The notes: a model not told the origin generated them from the sequence alone. 12,425 nucleotides of DNA from JAJPJX01 sp964568355 (GCA_964568355.1 CAZMRK010000427.1:1-12425); one strand, 5' to 3'. Numbered from the stretch's first letter, positions 1-6,686 are shown. Translations and numbers: made by a program.

Positions 1-782
1 GCAGCGAAGGACACGTCTACGACTTTCAAACCTATATCCGGACTCTGCGCACCTACCAGCCGAACGCGCTGATCTTTGCCGATGTCGGCCTGCTGCCGTG
101 GGCGGACATCCGCTGGGTCGGAAACGAGGCCGGCGTCTCCCCGGAGGAAAACTGGAACGTCGTGGATGCCTACCAGGTGCTGCGCTGGCGTCCGGCGGAA
201 TGCGATACCCCGCTGCGAGAGCGGCACTGGTTCTGGCACCCTAATGACGAAATGAGTGTGAAGCCGCTCTCGAAGCTGCTCGAAATCTATCATCAGTCGG
301 TGGGCCGGGGCGCGCAGTTGGTGATCGGTCTGGCGCCGGACAATCGGGGCCTCCTGCCGGACTCCGACGTCGCCCGCCTGCGCGAGTTCGGCGAGGCAAT
401 CGGGAGAATCTACGGGAAGAACCTGGCGCTGAGCGCAGATGCCGTCCCACCCTTGAAAGCAGCCGTGGATGGCGATCCGGATACGTTCTGGTCCGCTGCG
501 CCCGAAGCACGAAATACCCAGTTGACCATTTCGTTTCCCGAACCGGTTACCTTTGACCGCGCCGTGACAATGGAATGGCTGGGAGAAGGGCAGGCGGTCC
601 AGAAGTACGAGATTCAAGCCTCCGTCGGGCAGGAATGGAAGACGCTTTACACAGGCTCCACCATCGGCCACAAGAAAATCGACATCTTCCCCCGGACCAC
701 GGCCAGGCTGGTTCGCCTGGCAATTCGCCAGGCGATCGCTCCGCCGCGCATCCGGGAGTTTCAGCTCTACGACGGTAACTGA
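1..782 (+). CDS. GH29 alpha-L-fucosidase, C-terminal part (5' truncated by window)
   Basis: Open reading continues in frame from base 3 at the window edge, so the gene starts outside; the internal ATG at 162 is not the start. The visible 259 residues hold the end of a GH29 catalytic barrel followed by an accessory domain. Barrel landmarks are the stretch YDFQTYIRTLRTYQPNALIF, then RWVGNEAG (visible residues 37-44; E42 at bases 126-128 is a candidate acid/base by analogy with GH29-B enzymes, an inference), WFWHPND, and LLEIYHQSVGRGAQLVIGLAPD. The Asp nucleophile should lie upstream of the window. From about base 420 a beta-rich domain with DGDPDTFW and a C-terminal IREFQLY resembles F5/8 type C (discoidin) carbohydrate-binding modules. 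The family hydrolyses alpha-L-fucosides from glycans, usually in the periplasm or outside the cell. The stop lies 15 nt from the convergent OmpA gene, with no obvious terminator between them. Confidence 0.88.
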   Translation, partial: SEGHVYDFQTYIRTLRTYQPNALIFADVGLLPWADIRWVGNEAGVSPEENWNVVDAYQVLRWRPAECDTPLRERHWFWHPNDEMSVKPLSKLLEIYHQSVGRGAQLVIGLAPDNRGLLPDSDVARLREFGEAIGRIYGKNLALSADAVPPLKAAVDGDPDTFWSAAPEARNTQLTISFPEPVTFDRAVTMEWLGEGQAVQKYEIQASVGQEWKTLYTGSTIGHKKIDIFPRTTARLVRLAIRQAIAPPRIREFQLYDGN

Positions 783-797
783 TCTTCCGCCGTCCCG

Positions 798-2402
798 CTA
801 CTGGTTTGCAGGCACGGGAACCACCGGGGGAGGAGCGCTCGAGGTCAGCGGGATGCCGATGATGTCCCCGGAGATGACCATCTCCACACGCCGGTTCTTC
901 TGACGGCCGGCCGCGGTGTTGTTGTCCGCCACCGGACGTTCTTTACCCAGCCCGATAGCCGTGATCGTGTCTGCGGGAACGTCTTGCGCTACCAGGTAGC
1001 TGCGGACGGAATCGGCGCGCTGCTGAGAGAGTTTGAGATTGTATTCATCCGATCCGATGGCGTCGGTATATCCTTCCACCTGCAGATGGATTCCGGGATA
1101 GGCCAGCAGAACGCCGGACATCTTCGCGAGCTTTTCCCGTGTGTCCTGCTTCAGCGAGTATTTGTTGAAGTCGAACAGCACGTCGGAAAGCTCCACGATC
1201 AGGCCGCGCTGCGTGTCCCGTGTGGCCAGAATCGTGTTCAACTGTTGCAGCAGGCGCTGGCGCATCTGTTCGCGGTCGGCCCTGGCCCGATCCGCGGCGG
1301 CACGGGCACGAGCCGCGGCTGCCTCGGCCTGTTGCTGTTGTTCGAGCGCCGCAGCGCGAGCCTGGTCGGCGGCCGTCCGTTCTTCCGCGGCGCGGCGGGC
1401 CGCTTCGTCAGCCAGGCGCCTGGCCTGCTCGGCTTGGGCTTTGGCCTGCTCGGCTTTGGCCCGGCGCTCGGCTTCGGCCTGCTGTTCAGCCTGAGCCTTC
1501 TGCGCATCCAGCCGGGCCTGTTCGGCTGCGGCCTTTTCACGGGCGCGCTGCTCCTCGTGCTGTTTCCGGATGCTGATGATGCGCGCGTCTTCGGCCATCT
1601 GCGTGGCCTCGCGAGCGTTGGTTTCCACTGATCTCCGCGGACCCTTTCCGGCATTGAAATCTTCCGCGTTCTTCAGGTCCACCATAGCTTTTTTCATCGT
1701 ATCGGCCGCATAGTGATCGGCTTTCGCCAGCCTCGCGATCTGTACCGCGTTACGGGCTTCGGCAAGCTGGAGCGGACCCTTGGGGTCGATCTTGACGGGC
1801 TGGTAGCTGGGATCGTAGACGTAGGAGCCGCGCTGCAGCAGCAGATATTTGGCGTCAATTTCCTGGATCGTGCCGGTGGTGTCCTTGCGGATGAAGTTTT
1901 CCATCACCACCACGTCGCTGGGCTGAGTGACGGCGAAGTAGGGCTCGGCCGTTACGATAAGGCCGAAAGCCTGCAACTCCGTGCCTGCCTGCAGCTCCGT
2001 GCGGTTGCCGTTGAGCACCAGCTCTCCGAGATTATCGGAGCGGCCTTCCGGCGTGATCGCCCAGAGTACGTAGGTCAAATATTCCTTGCCGTACTTGGTG
2101 GCCGGTTGCAACTTCTCCGCCTGGACCTGCACCTTGGTGGAACCCATGCGGCTCTCCACTCGTGCTTTTCCACGGGCTTCCGGCAGAAGCTCGGTCCCCC
2201 GCAAATCCACCTGGGTCGTGCCGCTGCGATGGTGAAAGTTAATTGCCTTCGTCGTGCGCGAGACTACCGTGACGCGGAAGATCGGTGCGTTGGGACCAGC
2301 CGGTTGCGGAGGCTGGTTCGTGGATGAGGACTGAGTTGGATTGGGGACTTGCGCACCCAAAATACCTGCCGCAATCAGAAAGAAACCCGTCAATTTTTGC
2401 AT
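798..2402 (-). CDS. OmpA-family peptidoglycan-binding protein with long coiled coil
   Basis: 534 residues. The ORF is open up to 2603, but ATG at 2402 is preferred: it begins a signal peptide (MQKLTGFFLIAAGILGA) and has AGAGAGG 5 nt upstream. After a Pro/Gln/Ser linker (18-40) comes a beta-rich N-terminal domain I do not recognise (about 41-200), then a helical segment (about 210-250), an Ala/Glu/Arg/Gln-rich coiled coil (about 263-395, TolA-like composition) and an OmpA-like domain (about 400-512). In that domain GYTDAIGSDEY and LSQQRAD align with E. coli OmpA so that D447 and R462 match the peptidoglycan-binding D271 and R286; NRRVE (503-507) is also typical. A Pro/Val-rich tail follows. 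Likely role: a periplasmic or outer-membrane-linked protein that anchors envelope structures to peptidoglycan. There is no transmembrane beta-barrel of the E. coli OmpA kind, so it is not OmpA proper. Confidence 0.9.
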   Translation of the reverse strand: MQKLTGFFLIAAGILGAQVPNPTQSSSTNQPPQPAGPNAPIFRVTVVSRTTKAINFHHRSGTTQVDLRGTELLPEARGKARVESRMGSTKVQVQAEKLQPATKYGKEYLTYVLWAITPEGRSDNLGELVLNGNRTELQAGTELQAFGLIVTAEPYFAVTQPSDVVVMENFIRKDTTGTIQEIDAKYLLLQRGSYVYDPSYQPVKIDPKGPLQLAEARNAVQIARLAKADHYAADTMKKAMVDLKNAEDFNAGKGPRRSVETNAREATQMAEDARIISIRKQHEEQRAREKAAAEQARLDAQKAQAEQQAEAERRAKAEQAKAQAEQARRLADEAARRAAEERTAADQARAAALEQQQQAEAAAARARAAADRARADREQMRQRLLQQLNTILATRDTQRGLIVELSDVLFDFNKYSLKQDTREKLAKMSGVLLAYPGIHLQVEGYTDAIGSDEYNLKLSQQRADSVRSYLVAQDVPADTITAIGLGKERPVADNNTAAGRQKNRRVEMVISGDIIGIPLTSSAPPPVVPVPANQ

Positions 2403-2407
2403 CACAA

Positions 2408-2414
2408 CCTCTCT
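2408..2414 (-). promoter_or_regulatory. Shine-Dalgarno of the OmpA-family gene
   Basis: Read on the minus strand this is AGAGAGG, 5 nt before the ATG at 2402. It decides the start at 2402 over the longer reading to 2603, which would put 67 non-signal-like residues before the signal peptide and run antisense into the start of the divergent oxidoreductase gene. Confidence 0.75.
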
Positions 2415-2490
2415 ACCGAAGATCATTGCACGTAACGGGCCGTACAACTCCTCCGGGTGGCGGTGCTTCGTGTGGCAACGTACCATCGGG

Positions 2491-2496
2491 TAAGAT
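2491..2496 (+). promoter_or_regulatory. Candidate -10 (TAAGAT) before the oxidoreductase gene
   Basis: TAAGAT matches TATAAT at 4 of 6 positions and ends 11 nt before the ATG at 2508. No convincing -35 is seen; TTCGTG at 2467-2472 is weak. If used, the 5' leader would be only a few bases. The context CGGGTAAGAT resembles CGGGTAAGCT upstream of the permease gene. Confidence 0.3.
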
Positions 2497-2507
2497 GGGC
2501 TGAGGCC

Positions 2508-3800
2508 ATGCCAGAGTACAAATTGATTACGCTCGATCCCGGCCATTTTCATGCCGGATTGATTCAAAAGGAGATGTATCCCGAGGTTTCCAGGCGCGTC
2601 CACATCTATGCGCCCTTAGGACCGGATCTCATCGAGCATCTGAATCGCGTCTCCCGCTTTAATTCCCGGGCGGAAAATCCTACGTCGTGGGAGCTGGAGA
2701 TACATACCGGACCGGACTTTCTCGAACGGATGTGCCGGGAGCGGCCCGGCAACGTAGTGATTCTTTCCGGGCGCAATCGCGGCAAGATCGATCGCATCCG
2801 GGCCGCCTTGGATGCGGGGCTCAATGTTCTGGCCGATAAGCCGTGGGTGATCCGTTCCGCAGACCTGCCCAAGATGCAGGAAGCGCTCGACCTGGCAGAC
2901 CAGCGCGGGCTGATCGCCTACGACATCATGACCGAGCGTTTCGAAATCACCTCGATCCTGGTGCGCGAACTGGTCCGGGATGCGGCCATCTACGGAGAGC
3001 AGGTTTCCGGGAGCTTGCAGGAGCCTGCGGTCTCCATGGAAAGCGTCCATCACCTGTATAAGGCCGTGGCCGGAGTTCCAAATTTGCGGCCGGCCTGGTT
3101 CTTCGATATCGAACAGCAGGGCGAGGCGCTTTCGGATGTGGGCACGCACCTGGTGGACCTGGTGCCCTGGACGCTGTTCCCGGACCAGCCCATCGATGCG
3201 GCGCGTGAGATCGAGATGAAAGCCGCGACGCGGTGGCCCACCGTGCTCTCCCTGCGCCAGTTTCAGCAGGTGACCGGCGAGCCGGCGTTCCCGCGCTATC
3301 TGGAGCGCTATCTGAAAGCGGGCAACCTGGAATACTTCTGCAACACGCGCGTTTCTTACGCCGTTCGGGGAGTGCATACCCGCATGGATGTGCTGTGGAA
3401 CTACGAGGCGCCCGCCGGCACGGGCGATACGTATTTCGCCTCCTTCCGCGGCACGCGCGCGCGGGTGGAGATTCGCCAGGGAAAAGAGGAAAACTATCGT
3501 CCGGAGCTGTTCGTGGTGCCCGCCCAGGGTGCCAGGGTCCAGGTTCTGGCGGCCGTTCGCAACTGGTTGACGCAGCTTGCCGGGACTTATCCCGGCCTGG
3601 CGGTGGAGGAGCGTGGAGCCGCGCTGCATATCTCCATCCCGGACCGCTACCGCGTAGGGCACGAAGCCCATTTCGCCCAGGTAACCCAGCGCTTCTTCGG
3701 TTTTCTGCGGGACCCCAAATCGCTGCCCGCCTGGGAGAAGCCGAATATGCTCGCCAAATATCACGTCAGCACTAAGGGCGTGGAACTCAGCCACGGCTGA
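2508..3800 (+). CDS. Gfo/Idh/MocA-like putative oxidoreductase
   Basis: 430 residues from ATG 2508. The reading frame is open from 2457, but MPEYKLITLDPGHFHAGL starts like the family, and an earlier start would run into the OmpA gene's leader. Family features: an N-terminal Rossmann-like half with LDAGLNVLADKPW (101-113; D110-K111-P112 replaces the usual EKP) and LSDVGTHLVDL (208-218) with the His typical of the catalytic region of these enzymes. The C-terminal part (about 150-430) matches what is annotated as 'putative oxidoreductase C-terminal domain' (PF16490-like, from memory). The usual GxGxxG nucleotide loop is missing; DPGHFHAG (10-17) is in its place. Such proteins are thought to oxidise or reduce sugars or other polyols with NAD(P); the substrate cannot be told. 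It is divergent from the OmpA gene. No signal peptide is seen, so it is probably cytoplasmic. Confidence 0.82.
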   Translation: MPEYKLITLDPGHFHAGLIQKEMYPEVSRRVHIYAPLGPDLIEHLNRVSRFNSRAENPTSWELEIHTGPDFLERMCRERPGNVVILSGRNRGKIDRIRAALDAGLNVLADKPWVIRSADLPKMQEALDLADQRGLIAYDIMTERFEITSILVRELVRDAAIYGEQVSGSLQEPAVSMESVHHLYKAVAGVPNLRPAWFFDIEQQGEALSDVGTHLVDLVPWTLFPDQPIDAAREIEMKAATRWPTVLSLRQFQQVTGEPAFPRYLERYLKAGNLEYFCNTRVSYAVRGVHTRMDVLWNYEAPAGTGDTYFASFRGTRARVEIRQGKEENYRPELFVVPAQGARVQVLAAVRNWLTQLAGTYPGLAVEERGAALHISIPDRYRVGHEAHFAQVTQRFFGFLRDPKSLPAWEKPNMLAKYHVSTKGVELSHG

Positions 3801-3802
3801 GT
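3785..3802 (+). other. Inverted repeat over the oxidoreductase stop codon
   Basis: Arms ACTCAGCC (3785-3792) and GGCTGAGT (3795-3802) are perfect reverse complements around a 2-nt centre. The stop TGA (3798-3800) lies in the right arm. It is followed by GGGGTGCCCC. There is no T-tract, so it may be a Rho-assisted or weak terminator, or a chance result of coding sequence. Confidence 0.3.
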
Positions 3803-3834
3803 GGGGTGCCCCCCATAAGTGTTCCGGTCGAGCT

Positions 3835-3935
3835 GAGGCGTTCAGGACCGCTGATTTGGCTTGGTCCAGGTCAGGCAGCCGCAACACTGTCTTGGGCGCG
3901 CTCCGTCCTCGCTTTCCTGCGTGCGTCTTTGCCAT
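3835..3935 (-). pseudogene. Relic of the N-terminus of a tyrosine-recombinase integrase
   Basis: From ATG at 3935 the minus strand reads MAKTHAGKRGRSAPKTVL and goes on RLPDLDQAKSAVLN. From memory, KTVLRLPDLDQ(A/S)KSAVLN is the N-terminal signature of a family of phage-type integrases common in Acidobacteria genomes, where it continues into a Ser/Leu-rich segment and the SAM-like core-binding domain. Here the match ends at about residue 32 (near 3840). The reading frame then runs on antisense through the oxidoreductase gene, where it has no integrase character. No catalytic domain (R..HxxR..Y) is present. It reads as the 5' stub of an integrase lost by deletion or rearrangement, lying divergently from the toxin-antitoxin operator. 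Identity rests on one conserved block, so it is moderately certain. Confidence 0.5.
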
Positions 3936-3954
3936 CCGGTACGACCTGCGCGTG

Positions 3955-3976
3955 GTATCCTATTGTAGTAGGATAC
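3955..3976 (+). promoter_or_regulatory. Palindromic operator of the toxin-antitoxin operon
   Basis: Perfect 8-bp inverted repeat: GTATCCTA (3955-3962) and TAGGATAC (3969-3976) with a 6-nt centre TTGTAG. It ends 5 nt before the antitoxin ATG. Ribbon-helix-helix antitoxins bind short inverted repeats in their own promoter to autoregulate, so this is the expected operator. The right arm contains both TAGGAT (-10-like) and AGGA (Shine-Dalgarno-like), so bound repressor would cover the transcription start. Confidence 0.7.
3969..3974 (+). promoter_or_regulatory. Candidate -10 (TAGGAT) of the toxin-antitoxin operon
   Basis: TAGGAT matches TATAAT at 4 of 6 positions and ends exactly 7 nt before the ATG at 3982. 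Transcription would then start at or next to the A of the ATG, giving a leaderless mRNA. The alternative is an upstream start with AGGA (3970-3973) as a ribosome site. No clear -35 is seen. Confidence 0.35.
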
Positions 3977-3981
3977 TTTGT

Positions 3982-4254
3982 ATGCCGCGCGGCAACCCAT
4001 CACCGAAGCTTGCCATCACCGTAGATCCTGACATTCACCAGGACATCCTTGCGGCGGCCGCCCGTGACGGGGTGAGCGTCTCTGCCTGGATGACCGCTGC
4101 CGCCCGCCAGGCACTGCAGCGGCGGGCTGGCTTGGCGGCGGTCGCGCTGTGGGAAAAGCAGCACGGACGTTTCACGACAGAAGAGATGAATGAAGCGCGC
4201 CGCAATGTGCGCGCTCAGCTTCGAACATCGCGAGCGGTCCGGCGTTCGGCATGA
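3982..4254 (+). CDS. Ribbon-helix-helix antitoxin (VapB-type)
   Basis: 90 residues from ATG 3982. An in-frame ATG at 3856 is rejected because the added residues have no family character and would translate through the operator. KLAITVDPDIHQDI (9-22) is the RHH beta strand and first helix; GVSVSAWMTAAARQAL (30-45) is the second helix. RHH dimers bind DNA with the strand pair. The C-terminal part (about 47-90), with LAAVALWEKQHGRFTTEEM, would wrap around and inhibit the toxin. The gene overlaps the toxin start by 4 nt (ATGA), giving translational coupling. The upstream palindrome fits autoregulation. The sequence style (MPRGNxSPK, SAWMTxAAR) recalls actinobacterial antitoxins, suggesting horizontal transfer; this is inference from memory. 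Confidence 0.85.
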   Translation: MPRGNPSPKLAITVDPDIHQDILAAAARDGVSVSAWMTAAARQALQRRAGLAAVALWEKQHGRFTTEEMNEARRNVRAQLRTSRAVRRSA

Positions 4255-4631
4255 GCACCGTCGTCTATGACGCCGCCGTTCTCGTGGCCGCCGATAGAAA
4301 CGAGCGGCGAGCATGGGCTGAACACAAGGCCCGTTTGGAGCTTGGCGTTGTTCCACTGGTTCCCGCGCCGGTGGTCGCCCAGGTCAGCCGGTCCCCACAA
4401 CAAGCCCAACTCCGACGCTTCTTGACCGGGTGCGTGGTCGTTCCTCTTGGCGAGACCGATGCGCACGAGGCCGGGCGGCTGTTAGGCATAACCAAGACGT
4501 CGGACGTCGTTGACGCCGTTGTGGTGACGACGGCGCTTCGGCAAAAAGCTACGATTCTCACAAGCGACCCAGAGGACATAGAACGGCTCGCCAGGGCTTC
4601 TGGACGCGAAGTTGCTGTCGTCGCCATCTGA
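4251..4631 (+). CDS. vapC: PIN-domain toxin (VapC-type ribonuclease)
   Basis: 126 residues, starting at ATG 4251 within the antitoxin stop. PIN-domain signature: VVYDAAVLVAADR with D7, the SDVVDAVVV motif with D85 and D88, and LTSDPEDI with D106. These form an acidic metal site that cleaves RNA, usually tRNA or rRNA. The usual second acidic residue (Glu in the PxxVxAE motif) is Gln here (PAPVVAQVSR, Q44). As I recall, a subgroup of actinobacterial PIN proteins has the same VVAQ form, so it need not mean loss of function. Length is normal for VapC. The toxin follows its cognate antitoxin in one operon. The chromosomal target and physiological role cannot be read from the sequence. Confidence 0.85.
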   Translation: MSTVVYDAAVLVAADRNERRAWAEHKARLELGVVPLVPAPVVAQVSRSPQQAQLRRFLTGCVVVPLGETDAHEAGRLLGITKTSDVVDAVVVTTALRQKATILTSDPEDIERLARASGREVAVVAI

Positions 4632-4637
4632 GATGTG

Positions 4638-4667
4638 CAGCGGATCTGCCGCGAATGCTTTCCGCTG
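4638..4667 (+). other. Inverted repeat downstream of the toxin gene
   Basis: CAGCGGA (4638-4644) and TCCGCTG (4661-4667) are perfect reverse complements with a 16-nt loop, starting 7 nt after the toxin stop. There is no T-tract. It could slow transcription out of the toxin-antitoxin operon, but it is a weak terminator candidate. Confidence 0.25.
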
Positions 4668-4701
4668 ATCCCGGGAGAGCCTCGCGCCCGATATTTACCC
4701 G

Positions 4702-4710
4702 TGCTATATT
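4702..4710 (+). promoter_or_regulatory. Candidate extended -10 promoter of the VWA gene
   Basis: TGCTATATT: a TGn extension followed by TATATT (5 of 6 to TATAAT) at 4705-4710, in a locally AT-rich stretch unlike the flanking GC-rich DNA. It lies 38 nt before the ATG at 4749. No good -35 is seen, which fits an extended -10 promoter. Confidence 0.5.
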
Positions 4711-4733
4711 TTTCAGTAATCCTACGCTGTGCT

Positions 4734-4739
4734 GGAGGA
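4734..4739 (+). promoter_or_regulatory. Shine-Dalgarno that sets the VWA start
   Basis: GGAGGA ends immediately before an ATG at 4740 but 9 nt before the ATG at 4749. Ribosome spacing therefore favours 4749, which also begins a compact signal peptide. Confidence 0.7.
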
Positions 4740-4748
4740 ATGCCTGCA

Positions 4749-5714
4749 ATGGGTGCATGGGCGAAGAGGGCAGGCCTCATCCTCGGTATATGGGGCTGTC
4801 TGGTTGCGGCCGGGCAGATCGCGATTGAGCCGCGTGCCAGGCCGCCGGCCCGCCACGAAGCCGCTACCCGCGCCAACATTCACGTCGATTCGTCGCTGGT
4901 CCTCATCCCGGTAATGGTTACCGATCCCCTGAACCGTCCCGTGACGGGGCTCGATCGCGACAACTTCCGCCTCTTCGAGGACAAGGCCGAACAGACCATC
5001 ACCCACTTCGGCAGCGAAGACGAGCCGCTGGCGATCGGACTGGTCTTCGATATCAGCGGCAGCATGGGACCCAAGCTGCGCAAGTCCCGGCAGGCCGCCG
5101 CGGAGTTCTTCAAAACAGCCAACCCCGAGGACGAATTCTTTCTGGTGGAGTTCAACGAACGGCCGCGCCTGGTCACCGGGCTGACCCGCAACGTGGAGGA
5201 GATCCAGAACCAGCTCACCTTCACGCAGTCCCGCGGCCGCACGGCCCTGCTCGATGCCATCTACATGGCGCTGCACGAGATGAAAAAATCCCAGAAGAGC
5301 CGCAAGGCCCTGCTGATCATCTCCGACGGCGGAGACAACAGCAGCCGCTATACCGAGAGCGAAGTGCGCGACATGGTGCGGGAGTATGATGCGCTGATCT
5401 ACGCCATCGGGATATTCGAGCCGACCTCGTCGCGGGGCCGGACCGCCGAAGAGCTGTCCGGTCCCGGCCTGCTCAGCGATATGGCCGAACAGACCGGAGG
5501 ACGGCACTTCCCGGTCGAGAACATCAATGAGCTGCCCGATATCGCCGCCAAGATCGGCATCGAGCTGCGCAACCGCTACATGCTCGGCTATCGCCCGAAG
5601 AACATGCAGAAGGACGGCAAGTACCGCCGGGTGCAGGTCACCCTCGTACAACCTCGCGGATTGCCGAAGCTGCGCGTGCACTGGCGTATGGGCTACTACG
5701 CGCCGGTGGAATAG
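4749..5714 (+). CDS. Secreted von Willebrand A protein, acidobacterial VWFA-related type
   Basis: 321 residues from ATG 4749, chosen by the upstream GGAGGA. Residues 1-22 (K6 R7, then a hydrophobic run to AAG) are a signal peptide; C17 follows W-G, so a lipobox is unlikely. Residues 44-90 form a short beta domain with VTGLDRDNFRLFEDKAEQTI, typical of the acidobacterial VWFA-related family (TIGR03436-like, from memory). The VWA domain (about 94-285) keeps a full metal-ion-dependent adhesion site: D101-x-S103-x-S105, T165 and D193 (SDGGDN). The C-terminal end (RYMLGYRP...GYYAP) is also usual in the family. Likely role: metal-dependent protein binding in the periplasm or at the surface; the partner is unknown. 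Its stop codon abuts the stop of the convergent TPR gene. Confidence 0.88.
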   Translation: MGAWAKRAGLILGIWGCLVAAGQIAIEPRARPPARHEAATRANIHVDSSLVLIPVMVTDPLNRPVTGLDRDNFRLFEDKAEQTITHFGSEDEPLAIGLVFDISGSMGPKLRKSRQAAAEFFKTANPEDEFFLVEFNERPRLVTGLTRNVEEIQNQLTFTQSRGRTALLDAIYMALHEMKKSQKSRKALLIISDGGDNSSRYTESEVRDMVREYDALIYAIGIFEPTSSRGRTAEELSGPGLLSDMAEQTGGRHFPVENINELPDIAAKIGIELRNRYMLGYRPKNMQKDGKYRRVQVTLVQPRGLPKLRVHWRMGYYAPVE

Positions 5715-6686
5715 CTACTTTCGCCGCGTGCCTGCTTGAAGCTGCGAGATCCACTGAGCGACCATCTTGCGGCTCTCCGGCGGAGCGCTTTGCTCGAACG
5801 TCTGAAGCTGATTCAACGCCAGATCTGTACGGCCGTGCCGCGCGTAGACCTGCGCCAGACCAAGGCGGGCACGCGGATATTCGCTGGCCGCCTGTTGCAG
5901 GTGCTCGGTGGCTTCCGCCGACCGCCGGGGATCGGGCAGAAGCACGACTCCCAGCATGTAGTGCGCCTGCAGGTAATTCGGATCGAGTTCCAGAGCCTTG
6001 CGGGCGGCCTGCTCGGCCTCCGGAAACCGGTTCAGGCTCCAGTAGGCGAATGAGAGATTGGCGTAGTGGATGGCCACCGGTGGACCGATTTCGATGGCTT
6101 TGTGCAGCTCCTCGATCGCCTTCTCCGGCTGCTTCATGCGGATGTACTGCACGCCCAGATTGCTGTGCGCTTCGCCATACGCCGGGTGGATCTTGATGGC
6201 TTTCTGCAGCTCGGCAGCAGCCTTTTCATAGCGGCCGGCCTGCGAATGCTCCTGCGCGCGAACGAAAGCCTTAAATGCTTTCTTAGGAACGGGAGGGGCC
6301 TGCAACTCGGCCACGGAAACGCCGCCCGATGCGGGCCGGTTCACGGCCGGAAGCTTGGGCATGCGGACCGTAACCGGGAAGCTATCCATCTGGAGTGTAA
6401 TGTATTCCTGCCGCAGGATGCGGCCGGCTCCGTCGAGTACCCGTACCACGTATTCGCCGCACCGGACATTGCGGATGCTAAAGCTGTTATCGCCGTTGAG
6501 CTTCACCTGATCGTAGGGCCGCTGGCCCTGCAGATCCGTCAGTTCGATGGAGGATGCCTGGCTGGGCTGCCCCGGCGCATCCTGCACCTCTCCTTTCAAA
6601 TCGCAGGTTCCTGGCATCTGCGCTTGGCAGACCACACAGAAAAGTGCGCTCAAAGCGATACCAATGATATAGTTCTGCTGCTTCAC
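5715..6686 (-). CDS. Secreted TPR-repeat protein
   Basis: 323 residues from a GTG at 6686, preferred over a TTG at 6707 because AAGGAG lies 5 nt before it and the signal peptide (KQQNYIIGIALSALFCVVCQ) begins there. Residues 27-110 resemble a carboxypeptidase-regulatory-like or similar beta-sandwich domain (KGEVQDAPG, then NSFSIRNVRCGEYVVRV). Residues 130-300 contain about five tetratricopeptide repeats: 137-168, 169-202, 203-236, 237-271 and 272-301, with repeating A..L...I.I.P spacing. The TPRs form a protein-binding solenoid. The product is probably periplasmic; its partner is not evident, although the convergent neighbour is a secreted VWA protein. The last repeats are less regular. The two genes touch with no gap, so transcripts from either side must overlap. 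Confidence 0.85.
   Translation of the reverse strand: MKQQNYIIGIALSALFCVVCQAQMPGTCDLKGEVQDAPGQPSQASSIELTDLQGQRPYDQVKLNGDNSFSIRNVRCGEYVVRVLDGAGRILRQEYITLQMDSFPVTVRMPKLPAVNRPASGGVSVAELQAPPVPKKAFKAFVRAQEHSQAGRYEKAAAELQKAIKIHPAYGEAHSNLGVQYIRMKQPEKAIEELHKAIEIGPPVAIHYANLSFAYWSLNRFPEAEQAARKALELDPNYLQAHYMLGVVLLPDPRRSAEATEHLQQAASEYPRARLGLAQVYARHGRTDLALNQLQTFEQSAPPESRKMVAQWISQLQAGTRRK

Noticed and set aside
162..164. ATG as start of the fucosidase gene
   Set aside because: The reading frame and GH29 sequence continue upstream to the window edge.
984..1631. 215-residue plus-strand frame opposite the OmpA gene
   Set aside because: It is the antisense of the Ala/Glu/Arg-rich coiled coil, giving Leu/Gly/Phe-rich low-complexity sequence, not a membrane protein gene.
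2403..2603. Longer N-terminus for the OmpA-family protein from 2603
   Set aside because: A signal peptide and a well-spaced ribosome site begin at 2402; the extension would overlap the divergent gene.
2616..3800. Long minus-strand frame opposite the oxidoreductase, continuing the integrase stub
   Set aside because: Only the first 32 or so residues (3840-3935) look like an integrase; the rest mirrors the plus-strand gene and shows no recombinase motifs.
3803..3814. GGGG-TG-CCCC run as an intrinsic terminator
   Set aside because: Loop of two bases and no T-tract; too short to stand alone.
4797..4799. Cys 17 of the VWA protein as a lipoprotein attachment site
   Set aside because: Trp at the -2 position does not fit a lipobox; an ordinary signal peptide is more likely.
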